From NCBI GenBank assembly GCA_937889015.1, contig CALARR010000176.1, positions 1 to 6,419 on the forward strand: a stretch of DNA of 6,419 nucleotides. The letters are read 5' to 3'. The stretch comes from an uncultured Planctomycetales bacterium (GTDB taxonomy: Bacteria > Planctomycetota > Planctomycetia > Pirellulales > Thermoguttaceae). The notes beneath the pieces were generated by a model. The model worked only from the letters and a program-made list of their open reading frames with translations, was not told the origin of the DNA and ran no database searches. Below are positions 1 to 6,390 of this stretch, one piece after another. Both the position numbers and the translations under genes were made by a program. Position 1 is the first letter of the stretch, and each line of letters starts with the position of its first letter.

Positions 1-13
1 GTTCCACGCCTTT

Positions 14-30
14 GCAAGCCTAGGTCTTGC
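14..30. repeat. Imperfect 17-bp inverted repeat upstream of the mqnA promoter
   Basis: GCAAG at 14-18 is mirrored by CTTGC at 26-30, with the palindrome CCTAGG (19-24) between them. It lies about 35 bp upstream of the predicted -35 element. It could be a protein-binding site or a small hairpin from an upstream transcript, but a 5-bp arm arises easily by chance, so this is a weak call. Confidence 0.2.
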
Positions 31-65
31 TCGACCGGGGGTCAAACGAGGGATGGCCGTTCCCT

Positions 66-93
66 TTCGCACGACCGCACCAGGCCGTATAAT
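66..93 (+). promoter_or_regulatory. Sigma70-type promoter for the mqnA-mqnC genes
   Basis: A perfect -10 hexamer TATAAT lies at 88-93. A -35-like hexamer TTCGCA (66-71, 4 of 6 matches to TTGACA) lies 16 bp before it. Transcription would begin near position 100, giving a leader of about 25 nt before the mqnA ATG at 126. An AT-rich hexamer of this quality stands out in such GC-rich DNA and is correctly placed for the first gene. A GGAG at 114-117 with 8-nt spacing serves as the mqnA ribosome binding site. Confidence 0.6.
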
Positions 94-125
94 CGGGATT
101 CTTAGCCGGTTCTGGAGCGAGCGCG

Positions 126-953
126 ATGGAGTCTATCGACGGAGGATCGCGGCCCCTGGTCGTGGGGACCGTGGTGTACTTGAATTCGCGGCCGTTGACC
201 TACCGTGTGAGCGAAGAGGCCGACGATGTGCGCGTGGTGGCGGATCTGCCCAGCCGCCTGGCCGATCGCCTGGCCAGCGGCGAGTTGAGCGCGGCGTTGC
301 TGCCTTCGATTATCTCGTTTAGCCGTGCGGACCAGGTGGTGATTTCCGACGCCTGCGTGGCCTGCGAGGGGCCGGTGCGGAGCGTGAAGCTGTTCTGCCG
401 CGTGCCGCCGGCCAAGATCCGCACTCTGGCCTTGGACGAGGGTTCGCGGACCAGCGTGGCGTTGGCGCGGATTCTGTTGCGCGAGCGATTCGAGATTCAG
501 CCGCGGTTGGAGTGTTTGCCGATCGGCGCGAGTTGGGAAGAGAACCCGGCCGACGCGATCCTGTTGATTGGCGACCGTTGCATGCAGGCCCCGCCGGGAC
601 GGTTCGAGGCGGTTTGGGATTTGGGGGGCGAGTGGACGCGTTGGACGGGCCTGCCCTTCGTGTTTGCCGTGTGGATGGCTCATCCGGGGCCGGACGCATT
701 GCGTCTGGGCCGTCTGCTGACCGCGGCGCGGGATCGCGGCAAGGCCCGACTGGCGGAGATCGCGCGGAGCGAGGCGCCGGCGCTGGGTCTGCGCGAAGCG
801 GACTGCCTGTCGTATCTTCGCGACCATTTGCGGTTTGACCTGGGTGCGCGCGAGCGGCAAGGGCTGGAGTTGTTCCACAAGTTGGCGCAGCGTCACGGGT
901 TGGCGCCGGCGGGGGGAAATCTTGTCTTCATCGATCAGCGCGCTGCTGGATAA
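126..953 (+). CDS. mqnA: MqnA, chorismate dehydratase (futalosine pathway of menaquinone synthesis)
   Basis: This 275-residue cytosolic enzyme should convert chorismate to 3-[(1-carboxyvinyl)oxy]benzoate, the first committed step of the futalosine menaquinone pathway. The family (VitK2_biosynth, a periplasmic-binding-protein-like fold) is recognisable along the whole length. The N-terminal VVYLNSRPL (residues 16-24) carries the conserved Asn20, which I equate with the catalytic Asn reported for Streptomyces MqnA. Other landmarks are LPSRLAD (41-47), GPVRSVKLF (82-90), SRTSVAL (107-113), ILLIGDR (145-151), and the hallmark WTGLPFVFAVW (173-183). The length is normal for the family, and no signal peptide is seen. 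The ATG at 126 is supported by GGAG at 114-117 and by the motif beginning soon after it. The 3' end overlaps mqnC by 32 nt if mqnC starts at its TTG, suggesting coupled translation. Family assignment is secure; the closely related MqnD is less likely given these motifs. Confidence 0.93.
   Translation: MESIDGGSRPLVVGTVVYLNSRPLTYRVSEEADDVRVVADLPSRLADRLASGELSAALLPSIISFSRADQVVISDACVACEGPVRSVKLFCRVPPAKIRTLALDEGSRTSVALARILLRERFEIQPRLECLPIGASWEENPADAILLIGDRCMQAPPGRFEAVWDLGGEWTRWTGLPFVFAVWMAHPGPDALRLGRLLTAARDRGKARLAEIARSEAPALGLREADCLSYLRDHLRFDLGARERQGLELFHKLAQRHGLAPAGGNLVFIDQRAAG
911..924 (+). promoter_or_regulatory. Probable ribosome binding site and TTG start of mqnC inside mqnA
   Basis: A purine run GGGGGGAA (911-918) precedes a TTG at 922-924 in the mqnC frame. 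The only ATG in this frame upstream of the radical-SAM region is at 835. It would add 29 residues rich in Trp, Arg and Ser (beginning MTWVRASGKG) that look like out-of-frame reading of mqnA. From the TTG, the protein begins with SSSISALLDKA, which fits the usual MqnC N-terminus. The purine run is not a canonical GGAGG, so the exact start remains inferred. Confidence 0.5.
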
Positions 954-2028
954 GGCCACGGCGGGCCAGCGATTGACGCCCGAGGAAGGACTGCGCCTGT
1001 TGGAGTCGCAGGATCTGGCGGCGTTGGGTGGGGCGGCGGACGCGGTTTGCCGGCGATGGCATCCGGAGCCTTACCGGACCTACAATGTGGACCGCAACAT
1101 CAACTACACGAACGTGTGCGTGGGGGGGTGCCGGTTCTGCGCGTTTTCGCGTCGGCAGGGCGATGCCGAGGCGTATGTAATCGATCGTCCGGCGTTGTAC
1201 CGCAAGATCGAAGAGACGATCGAGTTGGGGGGCGATCAGATTCTGCTGCAGGGCGGGATGCACCCCGAGTTGCCGCTGGCCTGGTACGAGCAACTGCTGC
1301 AGGACATCAAACAGCGATTCCCCCAGATCAACGTGCACGGGTTCAGCCCGCCGGAGATTCAGCACCTGGCGCAGCTTTCCGGGCTGGGAGTGCGCGGGGT
1401 TTTGGAGCGGCTGCGCGCGGCGGGGCTGGGGAGCCTGCCGGGCGGCGGGGCGGAGATCCTGGTGGATCGGGTGCGGAGCGCGGTGAGCCGCTGCAAGGCC
1501 ACGACGGATCAATGGTTGGCGGTGTGCCGGGCCTGGCACGCGTTGGGTGGGCGTGGATCGGCGACGATGATGTTCGGCCACGTGGAGACGCCGGCGGAGC
1601 GGATCGAGCATCTCGAGCGACTGCGGGAAGTGCAGGACGAGACGCACGGTTTCACGGCTTTTATCTGTTGGACGTTTCAGCCGGGCCACACGGAGCTCGC
1701 CGATTTGCGCAAGCTGGGGGCTTTTGCCTATCTGAAGATGCTGGCCGTCGCGCGATTGTACCTGGACAACTTTGCCAATCTGCAGGCGAGTTGGGTGACG
1801 CAGGGCTTGAAAATCGGACAAATGGCCTTACGATTCGGGGCCAACGACATGGGCAGCGTGATGATCGAGGAGAACGTGGTGGCGGCGGCGGGCACGAGTT
1901 TTCGCGTCTCGCAGGAGGAAATCCGGCGGGCGATTGGGCAGGCGGGTTACCAGCCGATGCGTCGCGACGTGCTGTATCGACCGCTAGAGTCCGTAGACGG
2001 CGCGTGCCGGGTGGAAAAAGGGGCGTAA
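922..2028 (+). CDS. mqnC: MqnC, cyclic dehypoxanthinyl futalosine synthase (radical SAM)
   Basis: From the TTG start this is a 368-residue radical S-adenosylmethionine enzyme. It should cyclise dehypoxanthine futalosine to its cyclic spiro form in the futalosine menaquinone pathway. The [4Fe-4S]-binding CxxxCxxC motif is CVGGCRFC, with cysteines 66, 70 and 73 in this numbering, preceded by NVDRNINYTN. Further MqnC landmarks are QILLQGGMHP (106-115), HGFSPPEI (139-146), LPGGGAEIL (172-180), TMMFGHVET (215-223), QASWVTQG (288-295) and GANDMGSVMIEENV (306-319). Conservation runs to the C-terminus, so the gene is intact. The SLPGGGAEIL and QASWVTQG blocks and the GGCRFCAF spacing favour MqnC over the related MqnE and the F420 enzymes CofG/CofH. 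An ATG at 835 would give 397 residues, but its extra N-terminus looks artefactual. The gene overlaps mqnA in another frame, so the two are probably co-transcribed and translationally coupled. Confidence 0.93.
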   Translation: MSSSISALLDKATAGQRLTPEEGLRLLESQDLAALGGAADAVCRRWHPEPYRTYNVDRNINYTNVCVGGCRFCAFSRRQGDAEAYVIDRPALYRKIEETIELGGDQILLQGGMHPELPLAWYEQLLQDIKQRFPQINVHGFSPPEIQHLAQLSGLGVRGVLERLRAAGLGSLPGGGAEILVDRVRSAVSRCKATTDQWLAVCRAWHALGGRGSATMMFGHVETPAERIEHLERLREVQDETHGFTAFICWTFQPGHTELADLRKLGAFAYLKMLAVARLYLDNFANLQASWVTQGLKIGQMALRFGANDMGSVMIEENVVAAAGTSFRVSQEEIRRAIGQAGYQPMRRDVLYRPLESVDGACRVEKGA

Positions 2029-2050
2029 TTCCACCCCCCAGGTAGTGGAA
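2009..2050 (+). repeat. Competing inverted repeats across the mqnC stop codon (possible weak terminator or attenuator)
   Basis: GGGTGGAA (2009-2016) can pair perfectly with TTCCACCC (2029-2036), an 8-bp stem whose 12-nt loop includes the mqnC stop codon. The same TTCCAC (2029-2034) can instead pair with GTGGAA (2045-2050), giving a 6-bp stem and 10-nt loop. The two hairpins exclude each other. No run of T follows, so this is not a standard intrinsic terminator. It may be a processing or attenuation structure between mqnC and the transporter genes, or chance. The remainder of the 103-bp gap to 2131 shows no gene and no convincing -35/-10 pair. Confidence 0.3.
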
Positions 2051-2131
2051 GGCGGACTCCGCGGCGAGGTACGTAAGGTAGGCTGTCCAATAGGGTTGTT
2101 GTGAAGCACCATCGGGCTGCGCGCATCTGCC

Positions 2132-2908
2132 ATGATCCGAGTCCATGCGCTGACCAAGCACTATGCGGACTTACGCCGGGGCAAGCTGGTTGCGCTGGGA
2201 GGGATCAGTTTTCAGGCCGCGCCCGGCCAGATCTACGGTCTGTTGGGGCCGAACGGGGCAGGGAAGACAACGGCCTTGCGGATCATCAGCACGGTGCTGC
2301 GCGCCAGCGGGGGCAGCGCCACGATCAACGGCTACGATGTGACGACGCAGGCCGACCAGGTGCGGCGGCAGATCGGGTTCATGTCGGCCAACACGGCGGT
2401 CTACGATCGGATGACGGCCTGGGAGATGGTGGAGTATTTCGGCCGCCTGCACGGGATTCCCGAAGCGCCGCTGCACCAGCGGATGGAAGAGTTGTTCCAG
2501 CGATTGCAGATGAACGACATCCGCGACCTGCTGGGCGCGAAGATGTCGACGGGCATGCGGCAGAAGGTGTCGATCGCGCGGGCGATTGTCCACGATCCGC
2601 CGGTGTTGATCTTCGACGAGGCGACGGCCGGTTTGGACGTGCTGGTGGCGCGGGCGTTGCTGAACACGGTGGCGGAGTTGCGGGATCACGGCAAGTGCAT
2701 CCTTTTCTCCACGCACATCATGCGCGAGGCGGAGAAGCTGTGCGATCGGTTGGCGATCATCCATCGCGGCCGGATCCTGGCCGAGGGTCCGCTGGAACAA
2801 CTGCGCGCGGAGCACGGCGAACGGGACCTGGAGGAGCTGTTCTTCCAGTTGATCTCGCGGCACGACGAACAGCATCCGGAGCCGGCGGGCGGCGAGGCGT
2901 CTCCGTAG
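2132..2908 (+). CDS. ABC transporter ATP-binding protein, NatA-like
   Basis: This 258-residue cytoplasmic nucleotide-binding subunit should power the permease encoded 10 bp downstream. Visible elements are the Walker A GPNGAGKTT (residues 39-47), the signature region STGMRQKV (139-146, in place of LSGGQ), and the Walker B VLIFDE with Asp162 and Glu163. The D-loop is AGLD (166-169) and the switch histidine is His195 in FSTHIM. At the Q-loop position the sequence is FMSANTAVYDRMT (83-95) with no glutamine, which is also seen in NatA-type ATPases that read GFxSxxTGLYDRLT. With the downstream permease it resembles the NatAB sodium-efflux type of exporter (COG4555), but the substrate is unknown. 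The ATG at 2132 is the only sensible start, since an in-frame stop lies at 2102-2104. No Shine-Dalgarno sequence precedes it, which suggests SD-independent initiation. The C-terminal tail (about 240-258) is polar and non-conserved. Confidence 0.9.
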   Translation: MIRVHALTKHYADLRRGKLVALGGISFQAAPGQIYGLLGPNGAGKTTALRIISTVLRASGGSATINGYDVTTQADQVRRQIGFMSANTAVYDRMTAWEMVEYFGRLHGIPEAPLHQRMEELFQRLQMNDIRDLLGAKMSTGMRQKVSIARAIVHDPPVLIFDEATAGLDVLVARALLNTVAELRDHGKCILFSTHIMREAEKLCDRLAIIHRGRILAEGPLEQLRAEHGERDLEELFFQLISRHDEQHPEPAGGEASP

Positions 2909-2918
2909 CGGGAATCTC

Positions 2919-5102
2919 ATGGCACGCATGAACTGGGCCAACGTCCGACTGATCTTCCAGCGCGAGTTTCGCGACCAGCTTCGCGATCGCCGCACGCTGT
3001 TCATGATCTTCGTGCTGCCGATCCTGCTCTATCCGCTGCTGGGGATGCTCTTCTTCCAGATGGCGCAGTTCCGGCGGGAGCAATTGACCAAGGTGCTGGT
3101 GATCGGGGCGCGGGACCTGGAGAACCTGCCGCCGTTGTTCGAGAAGGATCGCTTTGCGGCGAGCCTGTTCAGCGAGCCGGGCAAGACGCAACTGCTGCAG
3201 GTCGAGTTTTCGGAACAGGGGACCGCCAACGGGAACGTCGATCCCCGGCCGACGGCGCGGAACGCGGTGCAGATCGGTTTGTTCGACGTGGCCCTGGTTT
3301 TTCCGGCGGACTTTGCCGAGCGGATTGCGGTGCACGCGGGCGAGGAGAACATGCCCCGGCCGGAGGCGATCTACACCACGGCCACCGACAAGTCGCAGAT
3401 CGCCTACGCGCGGGTTTCGGAGATTCTGCGGCGGTGGACGGAGCAGATCGTGGCGCGGAAGCTGGAAGAGCGCGGCATGCCGCCCACGGCGGCGAAGCCC
3501 TTTGAACTGGCGCCGGCCGACGTGGCCCAGGAGCGCGGCCACGTGGGCGCGGCGGCCTGGTCGAAGATCCTGCCGGTGTTGCTGCTGGTGTGGGCCCTGA
3601 CGGGGGCGTTCTATCCGGCGATCGACTTGTGCGCGGGGGAGAAGGAGCGGGGGACCTTGGAGACCTTGCTGAGCAGTCCCGCGCATCGCAGCGAGATCGT
3701 GGTGGGCAAGCTGGCCACGATCATGCTTTTCAGCGCGTCGACGGCGGTGCTGAACCTGGTGAGCATCGGCGTGACGGGTTGGCTGCTCTTGGCTCCGCTG
3801 GCCAAGGCCTCACCGGCGTTTGGGCCGCCGCCGCCGCTGGCCGCCGTATGGCTGGCCATTGCTCTGCTGCCGGTGGCGGCTCTGTTCAGCGCGTTGTCGC
3901 TGGCCCTGGCCGCCTTTGCGCGGAGCACGAAGGAAGGGCAATACTACCTGATGCCCTTGTTGCTGGTCACGATGCCGCTGGCCGTGCTATCGATCGCGCC
4001 GGGCGTGGAACTGACGCTGGGCAACAGCCTGATTCCCATCACGGGGATCGTGTTGTTGCTGCGGGCCATGCTGGAAGGCAACTACTGGCAGGCCTTCCAC
4101 TTCGCGGCGCCGGTGGCGGCGGTGACCTTGGCCGCCTGCCTGCTGGCGATCCGTTGGGCGGTGGAGCAGTTCAACTCGGAGAGCGTGCTGTTCCGCGAGA
4201 GCGAGCGGCTGGACATGGGGCTGTGGCTGCGGCACCTGATGCGCGACCGCCAGCCCACGCCGACCGTGGCGGGGGCCGTGTTCTGCGGGATCATCATCCT
4301 GGTGATCCGGTTCTTCATGAGCTTCACGCTGCCCGCGCCCAGCGATTTCAACGGTTTCATGGTTTCGGCGTTGGTGTCGCAACTGGTGGTGATCCTGACG
4401 CCGGCCCTGTTGATGACGATCATGTTCACCAGCAGTCCGCGGCAGACGCTGTTGCTGCGTTGGCCGAAGTTCGGGGCCATTCCGGCGGCGGTCCTGTTGG
4501 CCGTAGCCCTGCATCCGGTGGTGATGTTGTTGCAGAGCCTGGTGGCGCAACTCTATCCGCTGAGTTCGGAAGCGACGGAGATGATGCAGCGGATGTTCCA
4601 GGGGGCGCCCGGCGTGTGGCCGCTGATCCTGGTGCTGGGGCTGGCGCCGGCGATCTGCGAGGAGCTGGCGTTTCGGGGGTTCATCCTCTCGGGGTTTCGC
4701 CACTTGGGCCACAAGGGGCGCGCGGTGGCCTACAGCGCGTTGTTTTTCGGCGTGAGCCATGCGATCTTGCAGCAGTCGATTGTCGCCACCCTGGTGGGCG
4801 TGGTCATCGGACTGGTTGCGGTGCAGAGCGGCAGCCTGTTGCCGGGCATGATCTATCATGCGATCCACAACAGCCTGGCGGTGGCCGCCTCGCACCTTCC
4901 GGAGTATTGCCAGAAGTATCCGGCCCTGGAGAACTGGGTCAACCTGGACAGCAGCCTGTGCCTGTACAAGATGCCGATCGTGCTGGTCGGCGGATTCGTG
5001 GCCCTGGCGGTGTTGGCCTGGTTCTACCTGCAACCCAGCCCCCAGTCGCCGGAAGAGCAGCTCGAAGACGCGATCCGCCGCGGCCTGAGGACGGAGGAGT
5101 GA
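2919..5102 (+). CDS. ABC-2 type permease (NatB-like) fused to a CPBP/CAAX-type intramembrane protease
   Basis: This 727-residue integral membrane protein has two modules. Residues 1 to about 415 form an ABC-2/NatB-type permease. It has a basic N-terminus, TM1 near 27-45, a large extracytoplasmic domain (about 46-212), and then about six helices. The family hallmark GEKERGTLETLLSSP (240-254) follows TM2. A polar linker (about 415-448) leads to a CPBP protease module (about 449-727). Its three motifs are all present: EELAFRG (Glu581, Glu582, Arg586), FFGVSH (His614) and HAIHN (His647, Asn651). These are the residues expected to activate water in Rce1-like glutamyl/metal-dependent intramembrane proteases, so the domain appears catalytically competent. 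A last helix lies near 687-706, followed by a charged tail. The ATG at 2919 is preferred over the one at 2928 because GGGA at 2910-2913 lies 5 nt upstream. It is the partner of the preceding ATPase. I recall this fusion being annotated elsewhere, but its substrate and the protease target are unknown. Confidence 0.88.
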   Translation: MARMNWANVRLIFQREFRDQLRDRRTLFMIFVLPILLYPLLGMLFFQMAQFRREQLTKVLVIGARDLENLPPLFEKDRFAASLFSEPGKTQLLQVEFSEQGTANGNVDPRPTARNAVQIGLFDVALVFPADFAERIAVHAGEENMPRPEAIYTTATDKSQIAYARVSEILRRWTEQIVARKLEERGMPPTAAKPFELAPADVAQERGHVGAAAWSKILPVLLLVWALTGAFYPAIDLCAGEKERGTLETLLSSPAHRSEIVVGKLATIMLFSASTAVLNLVSIGVTGWLLLAPLAKASPAFGPPPPLAAVWLAIALLPVAALFSALSLALAAFARSTKEGQYYLMPLLLVTMPLAVLSIAPGVELTLGNSLIPITGIVLLLRAMLEGNYWQAFHFAAPVAAVTLAACLLAIRWAVEQFNSESVLFRESERLDMGLWLRHLMRDRQPTPTVAGAVFCGIIILVIRFFMSFTLPAPSDFNGFMVSALVSQLVVILTPALLMTIMFTSSPRQTLLLRWPKFGAIPAAVLLAVALHPVVMLLQSLVAQLYPLSSEATEMMQRMFQGAPGVWPLILVLGLAPAICEELAFRGFILSGFRHLGHKGRAVAYSALFFGVSHAILQQSIVATLVGVVIGLVAVQSGSLLPGMIYHAIHNSLAVAASHLPEYCQKYPALENWVNLDSSLCLYKMPIVLVGGFVALAVLAWFYLQPSPQSPEEQLEDAIRRGLRTEE

Positions 5103-5110
5103 GGCCCACG

Positions 5111-6337
5111 ATGGGCGAGGTTCGGCTACGCGCGCGCTACGTGTTCCCGGGGACGGACCGGCCGCTGATGGGCGGCGTGGTGACGATCCGCGGCGAGCGG
5201 ATCGTGGCTGTCGAGCACGGCGTGCCCGGCGCGCGGGTCCAGGACCTGGGCAACGTGGCCCTGTTGCCGGGCCTGATCAACGCGCACACGCATCTGGAAC
5301 TGAGCGATGTGGAACAACCGATCGGCGCTGCGGGCGGCGGGTTTGTCGCGTGGATCGAGGAACTGATCCGCCGGCGGCAAGGCCGGTCGCTCTCGGCCGA
5401 GGCGGTGATCGCCGGCGGACTCGCGGAGAGCGTGCGACAGGGGGTCGTGGCCGTGGCCGACACGGTCCAGCCGGGCTGGCCGCCAGGAGCCTACTGTGCC
5501 GCGCCCATCGACACGGCCGCCTTTCTGGAGCTGATCGGGCCCACGGCCGAATCCGTCACCGCGGAGTTGGAACTGGCCACGGGGCACCTTTCGCAGGGCA
5601 TCGGGGCAAAGATCCTGGGCCTGTCGCCCCACGCGCCCCACACGGTCCATGACGCCTTGCTGGACGCGATCGCAACGCTCGCGGCGCGCAGCGGAACCCT
5701 CTTGAGCATGCACCTGGCCGAGTCGCGCGAAGAGATGCAGTTGTTGCGATGGGGCACGGGGCCGCTGCGCGAGTTGTTGGCGGCGCGCGGCCGCTGGGAG
5801 GCATCGCGATTCACTGTTCCCAAACGGCCGTTGGACTACTTGAAGCGCTTGGCGCAGGCCGGCCGCGCGTTGGTCGTCCACGGGAACTATCTGGACGACG
5901 AGGAGATCGCCTTCTTGGGTCAGCATCGGGCCGGGCTGTCGGTCGTGTACTGCCCACGGAGCCACGCCCATTTCGGCCACAGTCGGTATCCGCTGGCCAA
6001 GATGCTGGCGGCGGGGGTTCGCGTGGCCTTGGGAACCGACAGCCGGGCATCCGCGCCGGATTTGAGCGTGCTGGCCGAGATGCGCGCGGCAGCGAGGCAA
6101 CACCGCGAGGTCCCGGGAGAAGCGATTGTGCGGATGGCCACCCTGGACGCGGCGCGCGCCTTGGGATGGCAGCACGAGATGGGCAGCCTGGAGCCGGGCA
6201 AGCTGGCGCACCTTACCGTGGTGGCATTGCCGGAGGGGGCGGAGACAGACCCCTATGCGCTGCTTCTGGATGGCCAGACGCCGGTGGTGGGGCGATGGTA
6301 TCGCGGCCGGCCCGAGCCGGCCACACGCTGGTCGTAG
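5111..6337 (+). CDS. COG0402-type amidohydrolase/deaminase, candidate aminodeoxyfutalosine deaminase (MqnX)
   Basis: This 408-residue cytosolic metal-dependent hydrolase belongs to the amidohydrolase superfamily. A short N-terminal beta segment is followed by LLPGLINAHTHLEL with the metal-binding HxH (His59, His61). Downstream are SPHAPH (His174, His177), HLAES with His201 and the catalytic Glu204, VVHGNYL (His257), CPRSHAHF (281-288) and GTDSRAS with metal ligand Asp310. The C-terminal MGSLEPGKLAHLTVV block closes the composite domain. This HxH...HxxE...H...D set is that of the COG0402 deaminases (guanine, S-adenosylhomocysteine, aminodeoxyfutalosine and related). Its placement with mqnA and mqnC suggests deamination of aminodeoxyfutalosine to futalosine, but that is inference; another purine or pterin derivative is possible. 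The ATG at 5111 has GAGG at 5101-5104 overlapping the previous stop codon, and the 8-bp gap implies co-transcription with the ABC genes. The same frame stays open far upstream, but that stretch is an out-of-frame reading of the permease gene. Confidence 0.85.
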   Translation: MGEVRLRARYVFPGTDRPLMGGVVTIRGERIVAVEHGVPGARVQDLGNVALLPGLINAHTHLELSDVEQPIGAAGGGFVAWIEELIRRRQGRSLSAEAVIAGGLAESVRQGVVAVADTVQPGWPPGAYCAAPIDTAAFLELIGPTAESVTAELELATGHLSQGIGAKILGLSPHAPHTVHDALLDAIATLAARSGTLLSMHLAESREEMQLLRWGTGPLRELLAARGRWEASRFTVPKRPLDYLKRLAQAGRALVVHGNYLDDEEIAFLGQHRAGLSVVYCPRSHAHFGHSRYPLAKMLAAGVRVALGTDSRASAPDLSVLAEMRAAARQHREVPGEAIVRMATLDAARALGWQHEMGSLEPGKLAHLTVVALPEGAETDPYALLLDGQTPVVGRWYRGRPEPATRWS

Positions 6338-6350
6338 GCATCGCGTGCAG

Positions 6351-6390
6351 GCCGCGCGGCGGGGGGCCGGCGCGCCGAGAACGGCCGCGC
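6351..6390. repeat. GC-rich palindromes after the last gene (possible transcript end)
   Basis: GCCGCGCGGC (6351-6360) and CGGCGCGCCG (6368-6377) are perfect 10-bp palindromes. In addition, GCGCGGC (6354-6360) can pair with GCCGCGC (6384-6390) around a 23-nt loop containing the second palindrome. They begin 13 bp after the amidohydrolase stop codon, where a transcript end would be expected. There is no T-run, and GC-rich DNA produces such palindromes readily, so a terminator role is only a possibility. The rest of 6338-6419 shows no gene. Confidence 0.25.

Noticed and set aside
50..64. GGGA/TCCC small inverted repeat before the promoter, considered as a terminator of an upstream gene
   Set aside because: A 4-bp stem with a 7-nt loop and only three following T residues is indistinguishable from chance.
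102..1821. Two long minus-strand frames (102-959 and 928-1821) opposite mqnA and mqnC
   Set aside because: Both have Arg/Gln/Pro-rich shadow composition and no motifs, while the + strand frames carry full MqnA and MqnC signatures.
1047..2045. 332-residue + strand frame overlapping mqnC
   Set aside because: It is Gly/Ala/Arg-rich with no domain and lies entirely within the conserved mqnC gene in another frame.
2101..2931. GTG-started + strand frame overlapping the ABC ATPase
   Set aside because: The sequence is Gly/Arg-rich with no motifs, and the real ATPase with Walker A/B occupies the other frame from 2132.
2757..5033. Long minus-strand frames (2757-3686 and 3987-5033) opposite the permease
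   Set aside because: They are His/Gln/Arg-rich antisense readings of hydrophobic transmembrane codons, typical of GC-rich shadows, with no supporting start signals or motifs.
3590..5110. Long open frame continuous with the amidohydrolase, giving an apparent 915-residue protein
   Set aside because: The first roughly 507 residues are a Gly/Ala/Arg-rich low-complexity reading of the permease gene in another frame. The recognisable protein begins at the ATG at 5111 with its own GAGG upstream.
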